This document shows, piece after piece, positions 33,628-44,595 of a DNA stretch of 64,000 nt. The stretch comes from Conchocele bisecta (lineage: Eukaryota > Mollusca > Bivalvia > Lucinida > Thyasiridae): contig CM055269.1 of the NCBI GenBank assembly GCA_029237695.1, positions 33,217,175 through 33,281,174 of the forward strand. Reading direction: 5' to 3'. The number at the start of each line of letters is the position of its first letter. The first letter of the stretch is position 1. The notes below the pieces were generated by a model. That model was not told the origin of the DNA, made no database searches, and saw nothing but the letters and a program-made list of their open reading frames with translations. The translations under genes and the position numbers were made by a program.

Positions 33628-35723
33628 CGAGACGTGTGAACGAGTGTCTTACGATGAAGAATATCCAGAGCTCCAGTTAAGTGTTGGACACTTGTCGATA
33701 TTTAGTCCATACTCAGTGCTACAGCTGATACCGCGTTACCATGGAGACGAAAAATCTGTTGCGGTGATGGGAGACCCATATTCTACACGTGACATATCAC
33801 TTACATCTAACATCTACTAGATTGCCACCACTATCGTACGCCTATTCCACTTCGTACGACTGTCGTACGAATATTCGAATAATTTGATCATCATTCAGTT
33901 GGCGGTTAGGATAATTGATTAGGCTTATTGATTATTTACCGGGTGAATTATTGCAATTTATGTCTCCGTCTCGGCCCAGCGACCTTGACCTTAATTGATT
34001 GTGTGTTGACCTTCACTGATTGGTATAGGACCTTGACCTTCACTGATTGGTATTAGACCTTCACTGATTGGTATTTGACCTTGACCTGCTTTGATTGTTA
34101 TGTGACCTTTGCTGATTGGTATTTGACCTTCATTGATTGGTATTGGACTTTGACCTTCAACCTTCACTGATTGGTATTTGACTTTCGCTGATTGGTATTC
34201 AACCTTGTCCGTCCTGATTGTAGTTTATTTTCTTCATTCTACGACAGATTGACACGACGATGATGATTAGACAGTTGACTTGATTCGACATTTCAGGATT
34301 GTCTGACATTTATAGTGCAGTTCATTTTTTGATCAAATATCACTTGAGTTACATTAGAAACTTCATTATTTTTTATAGCAGTTAGTTAAATTCTAGACCA
34401 GTATATTTTGGTTTGTTTACGAAACATTGACTATTATTTTTGAATTACCATAATTTCATAATACTTTACTTGGACTGATATTTTGTTGGGAATATAATAA
34501 TTATTGTGATTGAATTATTGTAATATATTTTTTTGTATAATACGGATCTGTTGGTATACTTCACATATATTTTGAGATCAGCTGTTCTGTCCGCGATGTG
34601 TTTGTAATTCACAATTTGATTGTGATTTCTGTATAGGTTCGTTTACCTTGAGGAAAAAAATCATTATTAGTTTACGACTAATGGTTTGCGTAATTCTGTG
34701 ATCATTTACCTATAGTAATACCAGTTAGTGTGAATTTGATAATTGTGAGAATTAGTACACTGGACCTTACTGATTTGAAATTAGACACTGATGAATTAGA
34801 CACTGTGATTTAGGATCTACACTTAGACCATTAATTAGACACTGATGAATTAGACAGTGATTTAGGATCTACACTTAGACTATTAATTAGACACTGATGA
34901 ATTAGACACTGTGATTCAGGATCTACACTTAGACTTGATGCATTAGACACTGTAATAGATGGATCTACACTGAGACTTTGTGGATTAGACATTATTCATT
35001 GAGCATATACCTTGTTAGACTTGGCAAATTAGACCGTAATAATTGAACACGTCTAGTTAGACTTTGTGAATTGGACAGTGGTGATTTCACACATGTTCAC
35101 TTTGAGGTTGTGAATTAGACAGTTGCGCATATTGAGTTAGACATTGACAGTCTGAATTGAACACTTTCTGTTAGACTTGGAAATACACCTCAAGATGAAT
35201 AGTGGGAATTAGACATTGTTTATTTTGAGTTGATAAATTAGACGTTGTACATGTTGAATTAGACATTGTGAATTGAACACATTGTGTCAATTAATCATAC
35301 CCCATGATCAGTGGTGTGAATTAGACATGGTTTGAATTGAGTTTGTGAATTAGACATTGCTTGAATTGGAAGTTTGTGAATTAGACATTGATACATGTTG
35401 AGTTAGACCTTGGGAATCAAACTCAGTGTGTTAATTAGACATACCTCATGATAACTAGTGTGAATTAGACAGGTGTAAATTAGACATGGTTACATAGTGA
35501 TAACTATACATACAGTGTGTGCCTTGAATTGGATGGTGTTAATTTGACAATTTATAATTACACTCCTAAATTAGACACTATATCTACATTATACAGTGCG
35601 ATTTGGACACATGTGAATTATACAGTGTGAATTAGACAATACATGTGACTACATGTGAATTAGACACTACATGCGACTTAGACAGTGGGATTTAGACATT
35701 AAAATAAGCACAAATAGCATCAC
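33628..35723 (+). other. long repeat-rich leader before gag
   Basis: About 2.1 kb without a supported frame. Two tandem sections stand out. At 33985-34215 there is a roughly 20-bp TTGACCTTCACTGATTGGTA unit. At 34755-35700 there are dozens of GTGAATTAGACATTG-like units. Upstream open frames are short. Such a length is unusual for a Gypsy leader, and packaging or translation roles can only be guessed. Confidence 0.75.
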
Positions 35724-36863
35724 ATGATGGCAGTATCAGAAGATGATATGAAGTTGCTGGACGCGTTCCATGCATTGAAGATGAAGCCAACCACAAAGAT
35801 AGAGTCACCAGATGACCTGGTGTCATTCATGAAACATGTGGGTGAAGAATTGGCCCATGATGCTTCAACGCCAGCCTCAAAGATGATGGGAACAATGCCA
35901 AAGAAGACACCAGATACGTCAGCTGGGCGGAATTACCCTCGCGTATCAACATTCTATGGCGAAGATTCCAAAGGGGAAGTATGTTGGGCAACTTTTAAGT
36001 TTGAAGTAGAAGCATTACTTGTTGAGGGTCTGTTCACTGAACAACAAATACTTCTCGGAGTGAGAAGGGCAGTGAAGGGTGATGCAAGCGACATACTTCG
36101 TCGATTAGGTACAGGAGTCGGTGTTCATGATATATTATATAAATTAGAGAGCACTTTCGGAAGTATTGAATCGGAAGAAATGATTATGAGGAGATTTTAC
36201 GCCTGTCAACAAGAGCCATCAGAATCAATTGTACATTACGCTTCAAGGCTAGAAGAAATTTCAGCTAGAGCAGTCGCTTTAGGTGCTATGGAACCGACCC
36301 ATGATCAGGTTTTAAAAAAAGTATTTTATCAGGGTCTTCTACCAAATATAAAGCAATTGGCATTTAGCAAATGCGATATCATAGACGATTATGATCGTTT
36401 TAAGATAGAAGTACGCAAGATCGAGGCGGATCTGACTATGGAGAAGAAACAGAAGTGCCATGCGGCAGTGAATGTATATAATGATAAGAAGGATAAGTCG
36501 GAGTTGTCGGAAGTGAAGGAGTTGTTGGAGAAATTGAACTCGCGTATCGACAGACTAGAAAAAGAAAAAGATGATAGTACATGTAGAAATGACAGATTTG
36601 ATAGTGGACAGTATCATACTGAGAACAGAGGTCGAGGCGGACGAGGTGCTAGATATCGAGGATATGACAGAGGACGAGGATACGATAGAGGTCGAGGGAC
36701 AAGTCAAGATGGAGATGACAGCTACATGTACAACAGAGGGAGAGGAGGTTACAGACCATCAAGACCGACAGGAAGTAGAACCATGCAACCAACCTGCTAT
36801 AATTGCCAGAATAGGGGGCACATGGCCCGAGATTGTCCAAACTCGTACTACCCAAACGCTTAA
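35724..36863 (+). CDS. gag: Gag polyprotein (379 aa)
   Basis: ATG at 35724 opens an intact 379-codon frame ending TAA at 36861-36863. The first 70 residues are variable. About residues 75-235 form the capsid-like helical region, with TFKFEVEALL, FYACQQEPSESIVHYASRLE and FYQGLLPNIKQLAF as landmarks. A Lys/Glu coiled segment follows (about 255-290), then an RGRG-rich RNA-binding stretch (300-350). A single CCHC zinc knuckle, CYNCQNRGHMARDC, sits near residues 360-373. The product would assemble virus-like particles and bind genomic RNA. It overlaps pol by a -1 frame, and the frameshift signal lies in its last five codons. Confidence 0.93.
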   Translation: MMAVSEDDMKLLDAFHALKMKPTTKIESPDDLVSFMKHVGEELAHDASTPASKMMGTMPKKTPDTSAGRNYPRVSTFYGEDSKGEVCWATFKFEVEALLVEGLFTEQQILLGVRRAVKGDASDILRRLGTGVGVHDILYKLESTFGSIESEEMIMRRFYACQQEPSESIVHYASRLEEISARAVALGAMEPTHDQVLKKVFYQGLLPNIKQLAFSKCDIIDDYDRFKIEVRKIEADLTMEKKQKCHAAVNVYNDKKDKSELSEVKELLEKLNSRIDRLEKEKDDSTCRNDRFDSGQYHTENRGRGGRGARYRGYDRGRGYDRGRGTSQDGDDSYMYNRGRGGYRPSRPTGSRTMQPTCYNCQNRGHMARDCPNSYYPNA

Positions 36864-36915
36864 GTGCTCGAATGGCAGGACCGGATTCGAGCACCCCATC
36901 TGGCAATAAAGGTCC
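36851..36915 (+). promoter_or_regulatory. -1 ribosomal frameshift signal with predicted pseudoknot
   Basis: The heptamer C CCA AAC (36851-36857) is in the gag frame, two codons before the gag stop. It fits the X XXY YYZ slippery rule, and a -1 slip enters exactly the pol frame. After a 6-nt spacer, GTGCTCGAAT (36864-36873) pairs perfectly with ATTCGAGCAC (36885-36894), a 10-bp stem with an 11-nt loop. GGACC in the loop (36878-36882) is complementary to GGTCC at 36911-36915. That would make an H-type pseudoknot with loops of 4, 2 and 16 nt. Confidence 0.85.
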
Positions 36916-38224
36916 CAAACTTGTCGGTGATATTAATGAGGCAGACATACAACTCAATAACATTAACACCAAGGCATTGTTAGACACTGGTAGTTGTATT
37001 AGTATATTATCCAAGGGTTTTTATGACAATAACTTAGCTAACTTGGAAATCCAGCCTCTTGATCACATATTACACATTGAATGTGCTGATGGTAATAGTT
37101 TACCATATCTTGGATATGTGGAGTTGGACATAACCTCTATAGACGGCATGTCACATACCAAGCCGACACCTTGTATGTTTTTAGTAACTCCGGATACGGA
37201 GTACACAACAAAAACGCCAGTACTTTTAGGCACAAATATACTCAATGAGTTGATTACAGACTGTAAAGAGCAACATGGAGATAGATATTTGCAAACCGCT
37301 CGACTTACTACACCTTGGTATTTGACATTCCGAGCCATCACAGTAAGAGAGAAATTACTTAGGCGAAACAAAGACAGAATAGCGATTGTAAGGAGCGCAG
37401 AATCAGCCAGGATTTCGGTAGGACCAAATGAAAGTGTAAACATACATGGATATACGGATAGAGAACTGGATCACCAGCCTACCTGCGCGATACTCCAGGA
37501 AACTGATGAATCCATATTGCCATCATTCGTTGACATAACTCCTTCAGTCGTACACTACGAGAACAAGAAAGGCACCAAAGTACTAGTTAATGTGACCAAT
37601 TTGACAACCAGCACCGTCACTATAACTCCGAAATCTATTTTATGTGAGATGCAACCAGTGACCGTGGATGACTCCGTATTCGACAAAATCCATGAATCCC
37701 AACAAACAGACAAGGTATTCCAAGAGATCCACATCAATCCAGATTTATCAGAGGACCAAGCAACGCGACTTAAAGATCTTCTCATCAAACATAAGGACAT
37801 ATTTTCTAAAGAAGATGACACTGACATAGGTCAATGTGATTTGATCCGCCATAGAATAGACTTAATAAATGACGTGCCATTCAAACAGAGACACCGAAGA
37901 ATCCCACCACATATGGTAGATGAAGTTCGTCAACACTTGGAACAACTGTTAGCAAGCGGTGTGATCCAGAAGTCAAAGAGCCCGTGGAGTTCCAACGTGG
38001 TGTTAGTACGCAAGAAAAACGGCAAACTACGTATGTGCGTGGATTTTCGACAACTTAACCAACTATCTGTAAAAGACGCGTACGCATTACCAAGAGTAGA
38101 AGAGGTTTTTGATGTCCTCAAGGGTGCTTCATTGTTCACTGTCATTGACATGAAGAGTGGTATCATCAGGTCAAACTTGAAGAAGATCACAAAGAGAGGA
38201 GCGCTTTTACAGTCGGCCCATTAG
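36854..38224 (+). CDS. pol: Pol, protease and N-terminal reverse transcriptase
   Basis: Read by -1 frameshift from gag. A retropepsin active site, KALLDTGSCISIL, lies at 36974-37012 (DTG at 36983-36991), with a second-strand element PVLLGTNIL near 37225. The reverse transcriptase starts near 37850 and shows IPPHMVDEVRQHLEQLLASG, WSSNVVLVRKKNGKLRMCVD, FRQLN and LFTVIDMKSG, whose Asp is the first catalytic residue. The frame is lost at about 38164: the downstream conserved block continues in the next frame, so one base appears missing. The open frame then ends at 38224. Confidence 0.88.
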   Translation, partial: KRLSARMAGPDSSTPSGNKGPKLVGDINEADIQLNNINTKALLDTGSCISILSKGFYDNNLANLEIQPLDHILHIECADGNSLPYLGYVELDITSIDGMSHTKPTPCMFLVTPDTEYTTKTPVLLGTNILNELITDCKEQHGDRYLQTARLTTPWYLTFRAITVREKLLRRNKDRIAIVRSAESARISVGPNESVNIHGYTDRELDHQPTCAILQETDESILPSFVDITPSVVHYENKKGTKVLVNVTNLTTSTVTITPKSILCEMQPVTVDDSVFDKIHESQQTDKVFQEIHINPDLSEDQATRLKDLLIKHKDIFSKEDDTDIGQCDLIRHRIDLINDVPFKQRHRRIPPHMVDEVRQHLEQLLASGVIQKSKSPWSSNVVLVRKKNGKLRMCVDFRQLNQLSVKDAYALPRVEEVFDVLKGASLFTVIDMKSGIIRSNLKKITKRGALLQSAH

Positions 38225-39114
38225 GTTTCTTCGAGTACTGCAAGATGCCATTTGGACTTGCGAATAGTCCAGCAACATATCAGCGACTAATGGAAGAGTG
38301 TCTGGGGGATTATAATATGAAGATCTGTATTATCTACCTTGACGATCTGATTATTTTCAGCAAGGACCACCAAGAGCACTTAGAACGACTCGATCTTGTA
38401 TTAACTCGGTTAGAGGAGTGCAACCTAAAGTTATCTGCAGATAAATGCTATTTTATGCAGAATAAGGTGAACTTTTTAGGCCATGTGGTGAGCGAGTCCG
38501 GAGTCGAGACCGACCCTGCAAAGATTGAGAAGGTGAAAAATTGGCCAACACCAACGAATCCAGACGAAGTGAGATCTTTTGTTTCTTTCGCTGGATACTA
38601 CCATCGCTTCGTTAAAGATTTTTCGAAAATTGCACGACCATTGACCGACCTTTTACCGCCAACAACAAGCAAGAGAAACAAGAAACGCGAACAGAAAGAT
38701 TGGAAATGGACAGACAGAGAACAGAGCGCATTCGAAAACCTAAAGGAACATCTGACAACCCCACCCATATTGGGATATCCAGATTTCGAGCAACCATTTG
38801 AATTACACATAGATGCGAGTGAGAAAGGACTTGGTGCCGTACTCTACAACATCCAAGATAACAAGAAAGTTGTCATTTCTTTTGCATCGAGAAGCTTGTC
38901 GAAGTCTGAGAAGAATTATTGCGCATACAAATTAGAGTTCTTAGCATTGAAGTGGGCAGTCACTGAAAAGTTTTCGGATTACCTAACAGGGGCACAGTTC
39001 ACAGTGTTGACTGATAATAATCCACTGACACATATTCTTACCTCCGCGAAGCTTGACGCGACTGGTCAGCGTTGGGCATCAGCATTAGGCCAGTACAATT
39101 TTGAGATCATATAG
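38164..39114 (+). pseudogene. pol: Pol, C-terminal reverse transcriptase and RNase H
   Basis: Continues reverse transcriptase in the shifted frame: MPFGLANSPATYQRLMEE (38245), the catalytic YLDDLIIFSK (38335-38364) and the thumb block LGHVVSESGVETDPAKIEKV. The connection block FAGYYHRFVKDFSKIARPL follows. RNase H is seen as LHIDASEKGLGAVLY (about 38804), with YCAYKLEFLALKWAV and FTVLTDNNPLTHIL. The frame breaks again at about 39110, where a premature TAG appears because one base seems missing. Confidence 0.85.
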
Positions 39115-40850
39115 ACCTGGAATTAAAAACACTGATGCCGACGCCATGTCAAGATATCCATATGAAAGACTAACTGAGGAGAACGTTAAGATAGAGGACC
39201 AGACCGTGAAAGCGATATGTAGTTCAATAACTGGACCCCCATATATTGAAGTACTGCCATGTTTAGGGATAAACATAATAGAAGCAACTGAAACTCCAGG
39301 CCAGACCATGGCACAACTCGAGGTGAGAGAGATAAGGAAGAATCAACGAGAGGACCCAGTACTAGGAAAATGGGTTAGAGCTGTGATAGATAGGAAAATC
39401 CCCAATCGTAATTTATTTACCACAAAAGAGGACCACAATATGAGGAAGAATTTCACAAGTCTGAAAATGATACGCGGCATACTATACAGAGTGATAACCG
39501 ACAAAGAGGACACTGTCAACCAGATAGTATTACCGGAATGCTACAAACATACCGTGCTGCAAGGTCTTCATAATGATATAGGTCATCACGGACGTGATCG
39601 AACATTATCATTATTGAGGGAACGTTTCTTCTGGCCAGGCATGACCAAAGATGTAGATCATTGGATTTCGTCGTGCAACAGATGCATTACGCCGAAAATC
39701 ATCGACCAATATACGGACAGAGATGGTCAGTATAGAGACCACATATCCATTCGAATTGGTCTGTATGGACTATTTGACCCTAGAACCATCAAAGGGAGGA
39801 TTTGGTAACATCCTGGTGATCACTGACCACTTTACAAAGTTTGCACTAGCTATTCCAACAAAGAATCAGACTGCGAAAACAACAGCCGAAGCTATTTATA
39901 ACAACTTTATTCTGAACTACGGAATTAATTCCGACCAAGCTTCACAGTGATCAGGGCGCAAATTTTGAATCTGAAACCATCAGGGAACTTTGTCATCTGA
40001 CAGGCATTACAAAATCGCGTACTACAGCTTACCATCCTATGGGCAATGGTCAAACAGAAGGATATAACAGAACTCTATTGAACATGTTAGGAACTTTGGA
40101 ACAATCTCAGAAATCTGACTGGAAGAAATATTTACCATCACTTGTATACGCGATAACTGCACTCGGCACGAGACTACAAAGATGTCGCCGTTTGAATTGA
40201 TGTTCGGGCGGAAGCCTAGACTACCGATAGACACCGTATTCGATGCAGTATATGTAGGCACCTCAATCGCCAAAAAGTACCAGAGACTACATTGATGGGT
40301 TGAAAGACAGAATGGAGACTACACAGAAATTGGTCAAGAAACATACAGAAGAGTCTCAGAAGAAGCAGAAGGGTCACTTTGACAGGAAAGCTAAGGCTTC
40401 CAAAATCTCAGTAGGAGACCATGTCCTAGTTAAGATTCTAGCTTTTGATGGAAAACACAAAATAGCGGACAAATTTGAAGAAGATGTATACACGGTTACA
40501 GACCAACCGCGGTATGATATACCAGTTTTCAAGATCAGGTCTCCGCAAGGAACTACAAAGACCCTGCATAGGAATCATCTGCTGCCGGTGAATGCCAATG
40601 ATACCGGAGTTGGGACAGCAGATAATAGGGAAAGCGATGTTAAACAACGACCAGCACCAAAGCCCCGTAAAACTTTGCGAAAGTTCGTGAAAAACAAGCG
40701 GAAACAGAAAAGGATGCATCCGAAGAGAAAGGTAGACCAGTGCCACTACCTTTTGAGAAACATGATAGAGATGAAGGATCAGATTCTGAGGAGGAAGGTT
40801 TTGAATATGCAGGAACTGCATATATCCATGGGGACGCCCATGAGCCTATG
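39112..40850 (+). pseudogene. pol: Pol, integrase (several frame breaks)
   Basis: The domain is recognisable throughout but spread over frames. A zinc-binding HHCC block spans about 39570-39690 (DIGHHGRDRTLSLLRERFFW and SSCNRC). Core Asp 1 lies in LVCMDYL (39768), Asp 2 in HSDQGANFES (about 39946) and Glu in NGQTEGYNRTLLNML (about 40060). The C-terminal SH3-like region is KISVGDHVLVKILAFDGKHK (about 40408). Breaks lie near 39700, 39925, 40155 and 40270. All are consistent with single-base length changes, and almost no substitution-type stops are seen. Confidence 0.85.
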
Positions 40851-41466
40851 ATAGAATTAGAGGTTCCAAGTGGGAGGAACAATGGAACTAGAGGTTCCAA
40901 GTGAAGGGACAGTTGAAGAACTAGTAGTTCCAGACGAAGGAACAAATTATGTAGAGGTTCCTAGTGGAGGAACAGAGGAAGTTGAGGTTCCAGATGAGGG
41001 AACAGATGTAAATGGTGATCATGATGCAGAGGTCGAGATAGAGATAGTGTTAGAGGAAATAGAACCAGGTACATCAATAGATGAACCAGGTCAAGGTGAT
41101 GAAACCACTGTTAAGGAAGTAGATAGGAATGAGGAAGCGTTAGAACCCCCTGAAATTATAGTAGGAACAATTGATAAGGAAAAGAAAACACAGGAGGGAG
41201 CTAAGAAGACAGAGAAAATACGGAAAGTAACCAAACCACCTATAGCAGATGAGACAACAATAAGACGGTCGGAGAGAGCTAAGAAGATGCCAGATAGATA
41301 TAGAGACTATCAAATGAATCAGATGATTGCTAGACCATATGACAGCAAATTACATGCGGTGGAAAAGTTGATCACTTCGGGGATAATGAGTGAGTTTGAT
41401 CCTGATGTGGCACACAAAGATGCTCAGGGATATCATGGAGAAGTAGGGAGTTTTAGGGTTTTATAG
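40851..41466 (+). pseudogene. acidic repeat tail of Pol
   Basis: An open frame of about 198 codons follows the integrase after another frame change near 40850-40870. It starts with five or six EVP(S/D)(E/G)GT units and is very rich in Glu/Asp. It ends with a basic motif RRSERAKKMPDRYRDY, which resembles the C-terminal tail of some metazoan Gypsy integrases. It is probably the natural Pol end rather than a separate gene. No envelope features (signal peptide or membrane span) are seen. Confidence 0.6.
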
Positions 41467-42302
41467 AAAATGTATAGGAGAAAAAGACAAAACAACAGAC
41501 CATTTCCAGACTCGTGTATCCAATCTCCGGATTATGCTAAGCAACAGTATTGGACCACTTTAATGTTTTTATATAAAAATTTAAGAGAAAAGGTGACAAA
41601 ATAACAGACCATTTCTAGACTAGTGTATCCAAACAGTATTGGAGCACATGAGGAAAATGACGAGACGTTCATTTTTCAGGCAGGGAAGAATGTACAGATT
41701 AGTTATATGCATATGTTATGTAACTAGCTATATGTTTATGTATTATTGAGTGAAGCTCAGTAATTATGGAACAAGAGTGTAGTGATTAAACATGTTCAGG
41801 TTAGGTTATATGTAACCATAGTTAATTATGGAACATCCCACATGGTATGGTCAGGCACATTATTTTGCCGCAAAATATAAATTATGGCGAAGCATACTAG
41901 TGTGTATATGTTTTCATGATTTTATATGTTTGCATGCTTTCCATGTTTAGAGTGAATGATAAATTCATTAACATGATTAAATGTGAAAGCATACTATTGT
42001 GTATATGTTGGCAAATGTATATGTTTACAGTAACTTGTCATGTTCGGAGTTAATGTAAAATTCATTAACATGATTAATGGCGAAGCTTGCCAATGGGTGT
42101 ACGTTTTTCATTATCATATTTTTATGCTTACAGTCAATGCGAAATGAAATAATATGATTAAGATGAATCATATTAGTCGGTAGTATTTTTGTATATTTTT
42201 CATTCGGCGAGACATTATTTCTGATGGACGATTTTCGTTCAGTGGATAAATGACCGACTTGACGACAAATGACGGGACATCATTTACCAGACAGGGGAAG
42301 TG
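41467..42302 (+). other. retrotransposon 3' untranslated region and polypurine tract
   Basis: About 835 bp, with diverged repeats of GAAGCATACTAGTGTGTATATG / AACATGATTAA-type words (split copies at 41890, 41990 and 42070). It ends in CAGGGGAAG, a short polypurine tract just before the 3' LTR. Confidence 0.7.
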
Positions 42303-43365
42303 TGTAGCCGGACCATTTTCGGGTCTATTTATCTTTATTACATTTCGACCATTTTTGACCCTTTGCGTATTCTAAGTCCTTTTCGAACTTTGAACTTTAT
42401 ACCCAGTGAGCGAATTATTGACATGCTTGGCACGGGTTTTTACAGCTGGTCACTTCTTAGTCATTTTTCCACCGGCCAACATCTCTCTTCAACTTCTTAG
42501 GTAAGCATATCGGTTCTAAATAATTGAATTGACATATATTGTATTTTGTCTAAGGTTTGCAATGGTTGTATTGACTGTGACATGTTTTTAAAGAGGTGTT
42601 TCACAACTGGGTTTCGCTTTTGTTTATATGTAAATATTCCAACATGGCGGATTATGAAGCTCTCTGACTACGGACTAATTGGGTCACATTTCTCTAACCA
42701 CTTTGCATGTCTCTTTCACGTCCTGTAACCATTTACAGTCTAACCACCGTAACCAACGTAACCACCAGCATGAGTCCCCCCATCACTGCGTGAAAGGGCG
42801 AGCGAGCGTGGCGACAACGAGGGTCGAGAACATTCAGGTCCAATGGCTTGGTAAGTTGGCTCCATGACAAGGTTACCCCACAGGCAATACCCTCTGTCAA
42901 TGCTAATTAATCATACGTACTCTAATTACGCCCCATTATAGGAACTTACATGTCGATGAGCCGTTTAAACACATATAATCAGTTTATCTGTGTATGACCA
43001 CTAGACCGTATAGTACAGCTGGTACATCATATCATACAATTGTGATTATGAATGAATATTTAATCCTAAATGGAATCGCCCATATCAACCGTGCAATCCG
43101 TTAGTCCGACAGTCTACCCCTTACTTCTAATCTTTTTGCTGGTGGCTATTTTATACATACATGTTCTAATTGCTATTACGGGAGTGTCATATTGTTCATT
43201 ACAGGGTGGTGTAATCGACAGCTCGGCGATGCCATCGCCTCCTAACCCCTGATTCCCGTAGACACTCATATTCACATCGTCTTAATAAAGAGATCGAACT
43301 ATCATGGCAGCTGCCTTGTTACTCCGTTGTCTTCGTCCAAAGCGGGTATAAACGGGTAGACTACA
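42303..43365 (+). repeat. 3' LTR (1063 bp)
   Basis: Matches the 5' LTR with one G/A substitution (42593 region) and four single-base indels seen by eye: a T run near 42440, GGGTCACA near 42681, CTAACCAC near 42697 and TTTAAACAC near 42965. Such similarity implies a recent insertion. Confidence 0.93.
43070..43252 (+). CDS. 60-codon ATG frame in the 3' LTR
   Basis: Same predicted membrane peptide as at 33311-33493, with no difference between the two. Expression unproven. Confidence 0.3.
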   Translation: MESPISTVQSVSPTVYPLLLIFLLVAILYIHVLIAITGVSYCSLQGGVIDSSAMPSPPNP

Positions 43366-43635
43366 TATACATATCCCAGTTTCATCGGTTGTACTACCTA
43401 ATTTTATTTTTATGTCACATAAACTCATTTATTTGCGTGGCTGTGATCTTGAAAGTGTACAACAATGTATTTGTCCTCTTTTATTCCAGCTTGGCTTTCT
43501 TGTACTATTTACAGCTATCTTCATGTTCTGTATTTTAGTATTTACATGGAGTAATATGTGCTACAAATCATTCATTCAGCATGGTAGAATATGTATACTT
43601 TCCATATCAATTTGCAAATTAGTATCTACAACCTA

Positions 43636-43875
43636 TACTATGGAGAAAATAGGGCTTATGGGAATTGCGACCAATGTGGCTCCTGATCAAATATCACACT
43701 CCTGTACGCTGATAAAGATACATGTATATTGTGCTTGTTAGAAGCATGACGGGTGTTTCACTGATGGAATGGCGAACAGCGCAGATACTGATCAGACTGT
43801 GCGGATGCACAGGCAGAGCTGGATCTACACTGGTCGCAAAACCCATAAGCCCCATTTCTCCAGTCACAGACACAT
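43636..43875. mobile_element. GGGGCTTATGGG MITE, copy 3
   Basis: Left GGAGAAAATAGGGCTTATGG and right CCATAAGCCCCATTTCTCC followed by AGTCACAGACAC are inverted. The core has GCTTGTTAGAAGCATGACGG and GTTTCACTGATGGAATGGCG. Confidence 0.75.
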
Positions 43876-44347
43876 ATACAGGTGTTACTAGGTAGATGTT
43901 CATGTGAACCTTTCGTAAGTAGCTGGCAGCGTATAAAGTAAGAAAAAGTATTCCATGTAAAATGATAATTGTACATCCAGTGGGGAATACTTTGCTTTAG
44001 CATTGCATCATCTGCACTAGACATTATGTAATCAGAATATGGACATTCAATATATTTTGCAAACACTAGTTAAGTACAATTATCATTGATACAATAGATA
44101 GACACCGAGAGAGATTTGCATAATGAGACATATAGCTTAGCTGTTACCTTCACTAAGTAAATGCGAACCAGACGGACAGACGGACGAACACTCGGACACA
44201 CCGTATCTGAAGTGTGCACATATAGCTATTAGTAGTACTTAAGTAGTTGCATATACATTTAAACAATTTATAAGTAAGTAAAAATGCATAACATAAATGA
44301 AATTCATTACATGTAAAATTCCCATTGTAAAATGTGTGGGTGGGCAA
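43876..44347. other. no gene; GACGGACAGACGGACGAAC scrap
   Basis: AT-rich. A short ACGGACAGACGGACG run at about 44169 recalls the ends of the composite element. No gene. Confidence 0.45.
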
Positions 44348-44595
44348 CTAACCCTTTGAACCCGAAAGCCCGCTATATCGGTTTATGCAAACAGTTCAGA
44401 TCCAGATGAGCCGGCTCGTAACGAGCCGTCTCATCAGGATCTGCACTGTTTGAAAGTAATTTTCATATTTTTGAGAACAACAAATACCCCCTTTTCATAA
44501 ATGGACGAATCTGAAAACCATTTTGTGACCATTGGATTGGTTGCAAAATTAACATATCAATATCCATTCCACTTACTTAGGGGTGAAAGGGTTAA
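44348..44595. mobile_element. piggyBac-like MITE, copy 3
   Basis: Begins CTAACCCTTTGAACCC and ends GGGTGAAAGGGTTAA, opposite in orientation to 14851-15092. It has the same GAGCCGGCTCGTAACGAGCC hairpin and a GATTGGTTGCAAAATTAACA block. The left border TTAA has mutated to CTAA. Confidence 0.78.

Larger units (their letters stand above)
32546..43365 (+). mobile_element. Ty3/Gypsy LTR retrotransposon, 10.8 kb
   Basis: Two near-identical LTRs (TGTAGCC...CTACA) bound an internal region with primer-binding site, gag, pol and polypurine tract. TATA lies just outside both ends (32542-32545 and 43366-43369), consistent with a 4-bp target duplication. The domain order protease, reverse transcriptase, RNase H, integrase defines Ty3/Gypsy (Metaviridae). 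The clade is not assigned; no chromodomain is seen. It lies on the plus strand, antisense to the RCC1-like gene whose intron it occupies. Several one-base breaks interrupt pol. I compared the LTRs by eye and saw one substitution and four single-base length differences. Confidence 0.93.

Noticed and set aside
40851..41466. Envelope gene in the Gypsy element
   Set aside because: No signal peptide, membrane segment or cleavage site; the product is acidic and repeat-rich.
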